DNA of 64,000 nucleotides, taken from positions 62,001-126,000 of the forward strand of contig DASVTR010000013.1 in assembly GCA_036387475.1 (NCBI GenBank). The letters are read 5' to 3'. Shown one piece after another: positions 52,686-60,346 of this stretch. The translations under genes and the position numbers were made by a program. The notes under the pieces were generated by a model. That model made no database searches. It saw only the letters and a list, made by a program, of their open reading frames with translations, and was not told the origin of the DNA. This stretch comes from DASVTR01 sp036387475. Its GTDB lineage: Bacteria > Acidobacteriota > Blastocatellia > Pyrinomonadales > Pyrinomonadaceae. The first letter of the stretch is position 1, and each line of letters starts with the position of its first letter.

Positions 52686-53219
52686 ATGGGTGATTGGACG
52701 GAGATTGAAAAGCGCGCGTCGCGCATAAAACTCCTGCTGATGGATTGCGACGGCGTGTTGACGGACGGGCGCATCACGCTTGTGTCCGACACGGACGAGC
52801 AAAAAAGTTTTCACACGCGCGACGGTCACGGGCTGGTGCTCCTGCATCGCGCGGGTCTGCGCTCCGGCATCATTTCAGGAAACGTTTCTTTGGCGGTCGA
52901 ACGCCGCGCACGCGACCTGGGCATCGCTTACGTTCGGCAGGGCACTTGGAACAAGATTGTAGAGTTCGAGGAAGTGCTCGCCGCAGCCGGAGCGGAAGAT
53001 GTTGAGACAGCCTATATTGGCGACGACGTGACGGATATTCCTTTAATGCAACGTGTCGGATTGGCCGTCGCCGTCGCCGACGCTACGGAAGAGACGCGCG
53101 CCGTCGCGCACTACGTCACACAGCTACCGGGCGGCTTCGGCGCTGTGCGTGAAGTCACGGATTTGATTCTCAAGGCACAGGGACGCTGGGCCGAGTTGAT
53201 GCGCAAGTACATCAATTGA
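52686..53219 (+). CDS. kdsC: Kdo-8-phosphate phosphatase
   Basis: A HAD-superfamily phosphatase (177 aa) that removes phosphate from Kdo-8-phosphate. The nucleophile is in 'LLLMDCDGVLTDG'; 'GIISGNVSLAVERRA' is motif 2 and 'YIGDDVTDIPLMQRVGLAVAV' motif 4. The cap-less tetrameric KdsC form fits. It lies 5 bases behind the peptidase-like gene and 240 bases upstream of a response regulator. With kdsA and kdsB it completes three of four Kdo-specific steps; no arabinose-5-phosphate isomerase (KdsD) is in the window. Confidence 0.94.
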   Translation: MGDWTEIEKRASRIKLLLMDCDGVLTDGRITLVSDTDEQKSFHTRDGHGLVLLHRAGLRSGIISGNVSLAVERRARDLGIAYVRQGTWNKIVEFEEVLAAAGAEDVETAYIGDDVTDIPLMQRVGLAVAVADATEETRAVAHYVTQLPGGFGAVREVTDLILKAQGRWAELMRKYIN

Positions 53220-53301
53220 AGGGCAGCCGTGAGTTTGACTTTTGCTTTTATCAGGAAGCATTCTGTTAGTAGATTTTTCAACAGAGGGTGAGGACGATAA
53301 G

Positions 53302-53682
53302 GTGGATACTTCACGGCAGGTCTTGTTCGTTGAGGACACTTCGGACACGCGTGATCTTGTAGAGTTCAGCTTGAAGCAGGACGGCTTTGAGGTCACAAGC
53401 GCGCAAACCGCCGAAGAGGGTTTGACGCTGGCCCGCGCAAAATCTTTCGCGCTCATCCTGCTCGACATCGGTCTGCCAGACAAGGACGGCCTCGAACTCT
53501 GCCGCGAAATTCGCCGCTTCGACAGGCAGACGCCCATTCTTTTCTACACGGCTTTCGCCGAACTGCTGGACCTCGGAGAAGCCACCAAGGCGGGCGCGCA
53601 AGGTTGCCTGCGTAAGCCAGAAGACACGCCTCGTCTGGGCGAAATCGCGCGTCGTTTAATCGAAGAAACCAGCGGCAGCTAA
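53302..53682 (+). CDS. Single-domain response regulator
   Basis: GTG 53302 has GAGGA at 9 bases and gives 126 residues; the earlier frame from 53242 is not needed. It is a receiver domain with the acidic pair in 'LFVEDTSDT', the phospho-acceptor Asp55 in 'ILLDIGLPDKDG', Thr in 'LFYTAFAE' and Lys in 'CLRKPED'. It has no output domain, so it signals by protein contact as in CheY-type relays. The kinase partner is not visible. Confidence 0.9.
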   Translation: MDTSRQVLFVEDTSDTRDLVEFSLKQDGFEVTSAQTAEEGLTLARAKSFALILLDIGLPDKDGLELCREIRRFDRQTPILFYTAFAELLDLGEATKAGAQGCLRKPEDTPRLGEIARRLIEETSGS

Positions 53683-53710
53683 ATGGACGCGAAGCCCCGG
53701 AGCGATTGAT

Positions 53711-53739
53711 TTGACACCCGTGCAACGCTTGACTATCTT
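53711..53739 (+). promoter_or_regulatory. Promoter of tRNA-Gly
   Basis: TTGACA (53711-53716) and TATCTT (53734-53739) are separated by exactly 17 bases, the best sigma-70-type promoter I noticed. The tRNA begins 58 bases after the -10. Confidence 0.7.
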
Positions 53740-53797
53740 AGCTGGCAACCGAAGTCGGATTGAGTCGGACGATGAGAGCTTACCGACTTACTCTTGA

Positions 53798-53869
53798 GCG
53801 CGAGTAGCTCAGTGGTAGAGCATCTGGTTCCCAACCAGAGGGTCGCGGGTTCGATCCCCGTCTCGCGCT
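53798..53869 (+). tRNA. tRNA-Gly (CCC)
   Basis: A full cloverleaf: acceptor GCGCGAG (53798-53804) pairs with CTCGCGC (53862-53868). The D-arm is 'GCTCAGTGGTAGAGC'. The anticodon stem TCTGG/CCAGA encloses the loop TTCCCAA with anticodon CCC at 53830-53832. The T-arm is 'GCGGGTTCGATCCCCGT'. CCA is not encoded. Confidence 0.95.
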
Positions 53870-53897
53870 TATCAAAACCTTACAGTTGATAAATAAT

Positions 53898-55067
53898 ATG
53901 TTCTCACGCCGTCTCATTACTATCCCCTTTTTATTATCAGCATTTGTTATGTGCTCACCAGCAGTTTGCCAGAATAAGAGGCAACCGCAGAAACAGACTA
54001 TGCCGTCGCCCACGATCAGCACTCGCCCTGCCCTAAGAGTAGACGATCCAAGCGACCCCAAACCGTTTGATCCCAGTGTGGGAGCATTGCCAGGCAATTA
54101 TCATGGGATAGACCCTGCAATAATTTACGAAAAACTTGAAAGACGGAAATTAAGCGCTCTTAAAGATGAATTTGAAACGACAGAGCAATTTCGCCAGAGG
54201 ATCAAGAGAGAGGAAGCCGCACCTCTTGTCGGCAGTTTGATGCTAGACAGCCTGATGGCTTTTGAAGTCAAAGAGATTGAGGCAGCCTACGATGCTGACC
54301 GCGAATTAATGCGGGTTTGGATTGAATTTCGTTTAGTAGATTACGGTGGAAATAATGAACCGCTACGAGGGGTTAAACTCAAATCTGAAAATAGCCGAGC
54401 CAGCAATATTTTGTTCAGTAATTATCAATCTTTTGGAATTATTAAAAACGATATTGATGCGCGCGAAGCTATTGCGATGCAGATAAAGATGGATATTCCA
54501 ACAGCGAGGCAGGCCAAACAAAATCTGCGTGCACTTGCTGTCGTCAAACTGCGCTCACCATACCTCAATGAAAGACTTTACAGTTCAATACTTCTCGCGG
54601 AGTTGATGGAGTTATGGGTTTATGATATAGCCACCGGACAAGTTCTTATTAAACTGAAGGCAGGTGAGATAAAAACAGCTGATAATGCTGATGGCAAGCC
54701 CGTTGAAGCAGCAGGCACGTCGGATTTAGTGACAAGAGCGCTCGATCTTTACCAGGCCGGGCGCGACGATGAAGCGTTGCTTGAACTGCGCCGCGTGTTG
54801 ACCATGCAGCCGATGAACGCCGAGGCGTATCTTTTGAAGGGGCGCATCTACATTCGTCGCGGCGATCAGGAAACGGCCATCAGCGCTCTCAAGACGGCTC
54901 TCTTCTGGGACGCCAAATTGATTGACGGACACATCTTGCTCGGTCGCATCTTCCTTGACCGCAATGACCGCGCGCAGGCCATGACCTACGCACGCTCGGC
55001 CATGCAAATTGATCCCAATAATCAGGAAGCCATCGGCCTCCAACGACAAATTGAAACCGTTCACTGA
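53898..55067 (+). CDS. Secreted TPR-containing protein
   Basis: ATG 53898 starts a signal peptide ('RLITIPFLLSAFVMCSPAVC'); the frame opens at 53886. After a Pro-rich linker, residues 80-270 form an unrecognised domain ('DSLMAFEVKEIEAAYDADREL', 'VKLRSPYLNERLYSSILLAEL'). The last 110 residues are three TPR motifs ('ALDLYQAGRDDEALLELRRVL', 'LKGRIYIRRGDQETAISALKTAL', 'GRIFLDRNDRAQAMTYARSAM'). It is AT-richer in the first 800 bases than its neighbours. Confidence 0.7.
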   Translation: MFSRRLITIPFLLSAFVMCSPAVCQNKRQPQKQTMPSPTISTRPALRVDDPSDPKPFDPSVGALPGNYHGIDPAIIYEKLERRKLSALKDEFETTEQFRQRIKREEAAPLVGSLMLDSLMAFEVKEIEAAYDADRELMRVWIEFRLVDYGGNNEPLRGVKLKSENSRASNILFSNYQSFGIIKNDIDAREAIAMQIKMDIPTARQAKQNLRALAVVKLRSPYLNERLYSSILLAELMELWVYDIATGQVLIKLKAGEIKTADNADGKPVEAAGTSDLVTRALDLYQAGRDDEALLELRRVLTMQPMNAEAYLLKGRIYIRRGDQETAISALKTALFWDAKLIDGHILLGRIFLDRNDRAQAMTYARSAMQIDPNNQEAIGLQRQIETVH

Positions 55068-55169
55068 CGTATTGTAAATAAACGCCTGCCTGCGCCGAAA
55101 CGTACCGTTTACTCACACGTCGAGCAGCTTTTTCTTCATTCATCTCAGGTTTTGGCGCTTTTGCGAAAC

Positions 55170-55184
55170 TGGCACAATGGTTGC
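55170..55184 (+). promoter_or_regulatory. Sigma-54 (-24/-12) promoter
   Basis: TGGCAC, five bases, then TTGC: the -24 GG (55171-55172) and -12 GC (55183-55184) are exactly 12 apart, as required for RpoN promoters. Transcription would start near 55196 and lead directly into the lipoprotein gene at 55249. Confidence 0.7.
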
Positions 55185-55248
55185 GGTAACAGCCAGCGGT
55201 AAACAGCGGGCTTGAAAAGGTTAATCCAGTATAGGAGGATGAAATATC

Positions 55249-55878
55249 TTGCGTATTAAATTTATTGCGGGCTTCTGTGCACTGGCGCTTTCGGCCTTGG
55301 CGGCAGGATGTGCGGACAGCAGCAACACCGCGAATACGAACACCGCTACGACTAACACAGTGGCGACGACGACCACGATGAATTCAAACGCCACCGTCGA
55401 GCCAGCTTCCAGCACCTCGGACTCCGAAGTCAAAGAAGAGACGGATGCCAGCGGCACGAAAACCCAGACGCGTACCTTTAGAAATAACACGCGCGTTTCC
55501 AGAGTCGTCGTGACCACAACGAAGGCTGGTAAGCGCACCGTGAAGGTTTACCCGCAGGGCGGCGGCGAGCCTCGTGACTTGCCGGAAGGCAAGATTGATA
55601 ACGCGCTTGAAGCCTCCGGCGATGCCATCGCAGACGCCGCCGGTTTCGTCGTAGATAAATCGAAGGATGCAGCCAACGCGGCGAAGAAGGGTGCTAACGA
55701 GATTGGCGATAAGGCCGAAGATGTCGGCGACAAGGCAGTGAAGGGAGCCAAGGAGGTCGGCGACAAGGCTGAAGACGTAGGCGATAAAGCAGTCAAGGGA
55801 GCCAAGAAAGCTGGCGAGAAGACTGTTGAGGGAGCAAAGAAGGCGGGCGGCGCTATCAAAGACGCCATCACGCCGTAA
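55249..55878 (+). CDS. Lipoprotein with LEA-like amphipathic repeats
   Basis: TTG 55249 has a strong AGGAGG (an ATG within that stretch is out of frame). The signal peptide ends in the lipobox 'LSALAAGC' with Cys21, so it is a lipoprotein. A Thr/Asn-rich linker precedes a 100-residue helix of repeats in which 'GDKAEDVGDKAVKGAK' occurs twice in tandem with period 18, followed by weaker copies. Such Ala/Lys/Asp/Gly amphipathic repeats resemble LEA and YtxH-type stress proteins. The sigma-54 promoter upstream makes it a likely activator-controlled stress gene. It is followed by a good terminator. Confidence 0.75.
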   Translation: MRIKFIAGFCALALSALAAGCADSSNTANTNTATTNTVATTTTMNSNATVEPASSTSDSEVKEETDASGTKTQTRTFRNNTRVSRVVVTTTKAGKRTVKVYPQGGGEPRDLPEGKIDNALEASGDAIADAAGFVVDKSKDAANAAKKGANEIGDKAEDVGDKAVKGAKEVGDKAEDVGDKAVKGAKKAGEKTVEGAKKAGGAIKDAITP

Positions 55879-55911
55879 CACCTTGTAGGAAAATTTCGCA
55901 TCAACTAGCAG

Positions 55912-55945
55912 GGCAGCCGCCGACGGGGACGGCTGCCTTTTTGTT
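55912..55945 (+). terminator. Intrinsic terminator
   Basis: GGCAGCCG (55912-55919) pairs with CGGCTGCC (55930-55937) around a 10-base loop, followed by TTTTTGTTT. Confidence 0.9.
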
Positions 55946-56113
55946 TGCACTCGCAAAGAGGGTGACGCCACTTCGCTTACCACTTGCCGCCTCTTTCGGA
56001 AACTGTCGTCAAGACCAATTTAGCCGACAGGTGTTATACTCAGCTTTCTCGTCGGAGCAACGCCCTGATTTTCCGGCGCGAAGCATTAATCACGAAACGA
56101 TTGGAGCAAGACA

Positions 56114-56410
56114 ATGGCAGACACTACGCGCTTTACGCTTATTTGCCCGTGTTGCGAATCTACCCTGACGATTGACGCGCAAACGGGAGCGCTTATTTCC
56201 CACGAAGAAAAGTCGAAGCCCGTCGCTTCCTTCGACGAAATGCTCAAAGGTCTGGATAAGCAGAAGCAGATGCGCGACCAACTCTTTCAGCAGGAGCTAG
56301 GCTCGCAGAAAGACCGCGAGCGCCTGCTCGAAGAGAAATTCCGCGAGGCGATGAAGCGCGCAGAGAAGGATAAAGACAAGCCCTACATCAACCCGCTCGA
56401 CATCGATTAG
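56114..56410 (+). CDS. Small zinc-ribbon protein of unknown function
   Basis: A 98-residue protein. The N-terminus 'FTLICPCCESTLTID' contains a CxxC pair, one half of a zinc-binding site, and the rest is a highly charged helix ('LDKQKQMRDQLFQQELGSQKDRERLLEEKF') that could form a coiled coil. The frame is closed and the ATG follows GGAG at 56102-56105. No family name is known to me. Dyad H16 begins just after its stop. Confidence 0.65.
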   Translation: MADTTRFTLICPCCESTLTIDAQTGALISHEEKSKPVASFDEMLKGLDKQKQMRDQLFQQELGSQKDRERLLEEKFREAMKRAEKDKDKPYINPLDID

Positions 56411-56420
56411 TAAATGAAGG

Positions 56421-56508
56421 CAGGAGTCCACAGCCTGAAGTCTGGAGTCAAAAGACAGACGGGTTTTGTCTTCTAACTCCAGACTTCAGACTCTGGACTC
56501 CTGACTTG
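56421..56508. repeat. Heptamer-repeat dyad H16 (CTGGAGT/GACTCCT words)
   Basis: The left arm (56421-56459) is CAGGAGT/CCACAGC/CTGAAGT/CTGGAGT. The right arm (56468-56508) is GTCTTCT/AACTCCA/GACTTCA/GACTCTG/GACTCCT/GACTTGC. It lies between the zinc-ribbon gene and the M16 pair. Confidence 0.88.
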
Positions 56509-56674
56509 CTTTGGTTTGCGCCGAAGGATGAAACAAATTTCCTGCATATTCGTAAGAGAAAAATCAGTTGTACAACAGCTTGCCTCGCTTGCCGCATCCA
56601 AGCGCGCGAGGGCAAACTCGTTCGGAAGATAATCGCCAGCGCCCGTTTATTCTCAACAATTGGAGTCATCACAC

Positions 56675-58069
56675 ATGCGTCTTGTTTATCTGACTTCGTT
56701 CGTCTGCGCCGCCGCGCTCCTGAGCGCCACAATCTTGCTGCCGACCGCAGCCGCACAAAAGGGAGGCACTCAAACGAAAATCCCGAAAATCAATTACCGC
56801 GAGCGAACGCTGCCAAACGGCCTGCGGCTCTACAGCGTCGAAGACCACTCAAGCCCGACCGTCGCCATACAGGTCTGGTATCACGTCGGCTCGAAGGACG
56901 ACCCGCAGGGACGCAGCGGTTTCGCGCATCTCTTCGAGCACATTATGTTCAAGAGCACGAAGAACATGAAATCCGAGATGCTGGATCGACTGACGGAAGA
57001 TGTCGGCGGCTTCAACAACGCGTTTACCGCAGACGACGTGACCGTCTATTACGAAGTCGTGCCGTCGAATTACCTGGAGACGCTGCTCTGGGCCGAGTCT
57101 GACCGCCTCGGCGCGCTTAACGTTGACGACGCGAATTTCAAGTCAGAGCGCGATGTTGTGAAAGAAGAGTTTCGCCAGAATTACGTCGCGCCGCCCTACG
57201 GCAAGCTCAATCTCTTAATCGAACAAAAATCATGGGTCAAGCATCCGTATCAACGCCCCGGCATCGGCAACATTGAAGAGTTGGATGCCGCGACCATCGA
57301 GAATGTGAAGGCTTTCCACAGCGACTATTACAGGCCAGACAACGTGACGCTCGTCGTCGCCGGAGATTTCGAGCCGAAGCAATTGGACGCATGGGTTGAC
57401 AAATATTTTGGTCGCCTGCAAAAGCCGAGCAAGCCGCTGCCGCGCGTCGATGTCAAAGAGCCTGCGCGCACGGCTGAGCGCCGCTACGTCGAATACGGGC
57501 AGAACGTCCCGCTCCCGGCGGTCGTCCTAACCTACCTTGCTCCGCCCGCCGCCAGCAGTGATGCCGTCGCGCTGCGCGTCGCCGAAGCAATCCTTTCATC
57601 CGGCAACTCATCGCGCCTTTATCGCGCGCTAGTCTACGAGCAGCAGTTGGCCCAGGAAGCCGAAGCCAACGCAGATTTGCGCGAAGACCCGGGGCTGTTC
57701 AAACTGCAAGCCGTCCTCGCCAGCGAGAAAAAGCCGGAGGACGCCGAACGCTCTTTGCTGGCCGAACTGAAGCGTATGCAGGACGCGCCCGTCAGCGCCG
57801 CCGAATTAGAGAAGGCCAAAAATCAACTGGTGACGGATCAACTGCGCGACCGCGAGACGAATAACGGCAAGGCGCTGGCGCTCGGCGAAGCCGTCGTGCT
57901 CCTTGGCGACGCCAATCGCGTCAACACAGACATAGAGCGTTTACAGGCGGTCACCGCCGCAGACGTGCAGCGCGTCATGCGCCAGTACTTTACCGATACC
58001 AACCGGGTCGTCATCCATTATCTGCCCGAATCCGCACGCAAGAGCGCACAGGGAGGTCAGGGTAAATAA
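56675..58069 (+). CDS. M16-family zinc peptidase (active member)
   Basis: ATG 56675 starts a signal peptide ('LVYLTSFVCAAALLSATILL'), so the enzyme is periplasmic. The inverted zinc motif HxxEH is 'GFAHLFEHIMF' with His85, Glu88 and His89; the third ligand Glu is expected in 'SERDVVKEEFRQNYV'. The second half repeats the fold without a zinc site. At 464 aa it is a typical bacterial half-size M16. It forms a pair with the next gene 2 bases downstream. Confidence 0.94.
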   Translation: MRLVYLTSFVCAAALLSATILLPTAAAQKGGTQTKIPKINYRERTLPNGLRLYSVEDHSSPTVAIQVWYHVGSKDDPQGRSGFAHLFEHIMFKSTKNMKSEMLDRLTEDVGGFNNAFTADDVTVYYEVVPSNYLETLLWAESDRLGALNVDDANFKSERDVVKEEFRQNYVAPPYGKLNLLIEQKSWVKHPYQRPGIGNIEELDAATIENVKAFHSDYYRPDNVTLVVAGDFEPKQLDAWVDKYFGRLQKPSKPLPRVDVKEPARTAERRYVEYGQNVPLPAVVLTYLAPPAASSDAVALRVAEAILSSGNSSRLYRALVYEQQLAQEAEANADLREDPGLFKLQAVLASEKKPEDAERSLLAELKRMQDAPVSAAELEKAKNQLVTDQLRDRETNNGKALALGEAVVLLGDANRVNTDIERLQAVTAADVQRVMRQYFTDTNRVVIHYLPESARKSAQGGQGK

Positions 58070-58071
58070 AC

Positions 58072-59568
58072 ATGCTAAAAAGATTCTTAAGCCAACCCGC
58101 TGCCTTGATAACTTTAGCCGCTTTGACATTGCTTATGACGCCAATCATTTCACAGGGCCAACAGGAAACGCCGCCCGCGCCTTCCACTCCGCGCTCCGTT
58201 AGATTACCGCAGCCCGTAGAGAAAACCTTAAAGAATGGGCTGCGCGTTATCGTCGTCGAGCGTTCGGCTATGCCGCTCGTTACAGCCCAACTGCTGGTTA
58301 AGAACGGCGGTGAAGTTGACCCGGAGACGTTGCCCGGCGTTGCTAATATGACGGCGACGCTCTTGACCGAAGGCACTGCAAAACGCACCGCTCCGCAGAT
58401 TGCAGAAGAGGTCGAAGCGCTCGGAGGCCGCCTCAACTCGCGCGCTGGCTGGGATGCTTCGGGCGTCAGCGTCAACGTCATGTCCGCTAGAATCGCTCAG
58501 GCCATGACAATCTTGGCCGATGTGGCGCGCAATCCCGCTTTCAAAGATGAAGAGATAGAGCGCCAGCGCCAACAGGCGGTTGACGAATTGAGCGTGCGCT
58601 TGAGCCAGCCGGGAACGATTGCCCGCGCCGTCGCCGCGCGCGTCCTCTATGGGATGAATCCCTACGGCCACATGCTCTCAGGCACGCCCGAAAGCCTCGC
58701 GCGCATCAAGCGCGACGACCTGGTTAAGTTTCACCAGACTTATTACAGGCCGGATAACGCCGTCCTTGTCATCGGCGGCGACATCAAAGCGCAGGACGCT
58801 TTCAGTCTCGCCGAAAAACTGTTTGGTAACTGGCAGAAACCGGCTGCGCCCCTGCCCGCTTCAAAGTTTGAAGATAAGGAGACGGCTTCGCAGAAGTCGC
58901 GTGTGCTGGTGATTGACAAGCCGGACGCAGGGCAGGCGGCGGTCGTCCTTGTTCGCAGAGGATTGAAGCGCACCGACCCGGATTATTTTCGCGGCATCGT
59001 CACCAACTCAGTTTTGACGGGCTATTCCGGTCGGCTCAATCAGGAGATTCGCATTAAGCGCGGGCTGAGCTATGGCGCGCGCAGCACCCTCGATGTGCGC
59101 CGCGACACAGGGCCGTTTACAGCCGAAACGCAGACCAAAAACGAATCGGGCGCAGAGGTCGCTTCGCTCATCATCAGCGAGATTAAGCGGCTGTCGAGCG
59201 AGACGGTCGCCGATGCGGAACTCACGCCCCGAAAATCCGTCATCATCGGCGGCTTCGGACGCGCACTGGAAACCAACGACGACCTTGTCACGCAGATTGG
59301 CAACCTTGCTCTCTACGGCATCAGCCTCAGCGAGATTAACAGCTACATCAGCAACGTGCAGGCAGTGACCTCGGCGGACGTGCAAAAGTTTGCTGGCTCA
59401 AGGCTGGTCGCCAACGATGCCTCTATCGTCATCGTCGGTAAGGCCAGCGAGTTTCTCGAAGCGCTGCGCAAGCAGTTCCCGGATGTCGAAGTCATTCCGG
59501 TCGCAGACCTTGATTTGAACGTCGCGAATCTACGTCGTGCGGCGACAACCGAAACGGCGAAGCCTTAA
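58072..59568 (+). CDS. M16-family peptidase-like protein (non-catalytic partner)
   Basis: A 498-residue homologue of the gene before it with a signal peptide. The position of HxxEH reads 'LPGVANMTATLLTEG', so all zinc ligands are lost. The Arg/Tyr substrate clamp is kept near the C-terminal half ('IRIKRGLSYGARS'). This matches known M16B heterodimers in which one chain has the zinc site and the other the R/Y pair. It is co-transcribed with the active partner. Confidence 0.93.
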   Translation: MLKRFLSQPAALITLAALTLLMTPIISQGQQETPPAPSTPRSVRLPQPVEKTLKNGLRVIVVERSAMPLVTAQLLVKNGGEVDPETLPGVANMTATLLTEGTAKRTAPQIAEEVEALGGRLNSRAGWDASGVSVNVMSARIAQAMTILADVARNPAFKDEEIERQRQQAVDELSVRLSQPGTIARAVAARVLYGMNPYGHMLSGTPESLARIKRDDLVKFHQTYYRPDNAVLVIGGDIKAQDAFSLAEKLFGNWQKPAAPLPASKFEDKETASQKSRVLVIDKPDAGQAAVVLVRRGLKRTDPDYFRGIVTNSVLTGYSGRLNQEIRIKRGLSYGARSTLDVRRDTGPFTAETQTKNESGAEVASLIISEIKRLSSETVADAELTPRKSVIIGGFGRALETNDDLVTQIGNLALYGISLSEINSYISNVQAVTSADVQKFAGSRLVANDASIVIVGKASEFLEALRKQFPDVEVIPVADLDLNVANLRRAATTETAKP

Positions 59569-59618
59569 ACGGCCTGCTCCTCGGCTCAGGCGTTGAATTT
59601 GAAAGAGAGATAAAGCTC

Positions 59619-60263
59619 ATGCGACAGATAACAAAGCTGGCAAGTTGCTTTTTGAGTCTCATGATACTGACCTGCGCTGCGACTAACGTCACGCTGGCGC
59701 AAGATGAAGCGAGCGAGACAACCGCACCGCAGCAACGCGAAGAGACGGCGACTTTCATCGCCGAACTGGCAAGCCGCGAGCCGTTTGTTCGTCAGCACGC
59801 GGCGGAAGAATTGGCGCGCCGCGCCGACACAGACCACTTGAAGCTCGTCGAAGGCTATCGCCTGCAAGAAAAGGATTCGCGCGTCAAAGCGGCGCTCGAC
59901 TGGGCGCTTTACCGCATGGGCAAAAACGAAGCGCTCTTCTCTCTCGTTCGTGCTCTCGATTCCGAGCAGGGGGAGCAGGTCGCAGCTTACTTAAAGCAAC
60001 TCGATAGCCCGCAGCCGCTCTACATTTTTCTCGGTAAGACGAAACGTGCCGCGCAAGTCAGGCTGCTCGAAGTGCTCGCCGAAATCGGCGACGCCGAAAC
60101 GCTCGAACGCATCAAGCCCATCCTCGAATCATACGAGCCGCACGTCGCCGCCGCAGCCGAGAATGCGACCGACCAAATCAACGCCCGCCTCGCACAGCAG
60201 CCCGCGGAAGCCGCACCCTCACGCCCGCGCCAGGTAGGCAAGGCCGAAGAAGATACTCCCTGA
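59619..60263 (+). CDS. Secreted HEAT-like repeat protein
   Basis: A 214-residue protein with a signal peptide ('LASCFLSLMILTCAATNVTLA'). The mature part is all helical with HEAT/PBS-type repeats ('EPFVRQHAAEELARRADTD', 'DSRVKAALDWALYRMGKNEAL', 'AQVRLLEVLAEIGDAETLERI', 'EPHVAAAAENATDQI'). It is probably a protein-binding adaptor in the periplasm. It lies 50 bases after the M16 pair and may be their helper. Confidence 0.72.
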   Translation: MRQITKLASCFLSLMILTCAATNVTLAQDEASETTAPQQREETATFIAELASREPFVRQHAAEELARRADTDHLKLVEGYRLQEKDSRVKAALDWALYRMGKNEALFSLVRALDSEQGEQVAAYLKQLDSPQPLYIFLGKTKRAAQVRLLEVLAEIGDAETLERIKPILESYEPHVAAAAENATDQINARLAQQPAEAAPSRPRQVGKAEEDTP

Positions 60264-60269
60264 GCTTTG

Positions 60270-60341
60270 CAGGTTTCAGGTTTCAAGTTTAAGGTTTCAG
60301 GCTTTTTCCTGTAACCTGAAATCTTAAACTTGAAACCTGAA
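60270..60341. repeat. Heptamer-repeat dyad H17 (CAGGTTT word) before ubiD
   Basis: The left arm (60270-60301) is CAGGTTT/CAGGTTT/CAAGTTT/AAGGTTT. The right arm (60314-60341) is ACCTGAA/ATCTTAA/ACTTGAA/ACCTGAA. It ends 5 bases before the ATG. The same words as H3 before hprK, 54 kb away. Confidence 0.9.
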
Positions 60342-60346
60342 ACTCT

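Noticed and set aside
5672..60341. Heptamer dyads as CRISPR arrays
   Set aside because: Units are 7 bases with no unique spacers, arms are inverted, and no cas genes are present.
6315..60341. Heptamer dyads as ordinary intrinsic terminators
   Set aside because: Except for H2 they lack a following T-run, and many sit inside tight operons or within coding sequence.
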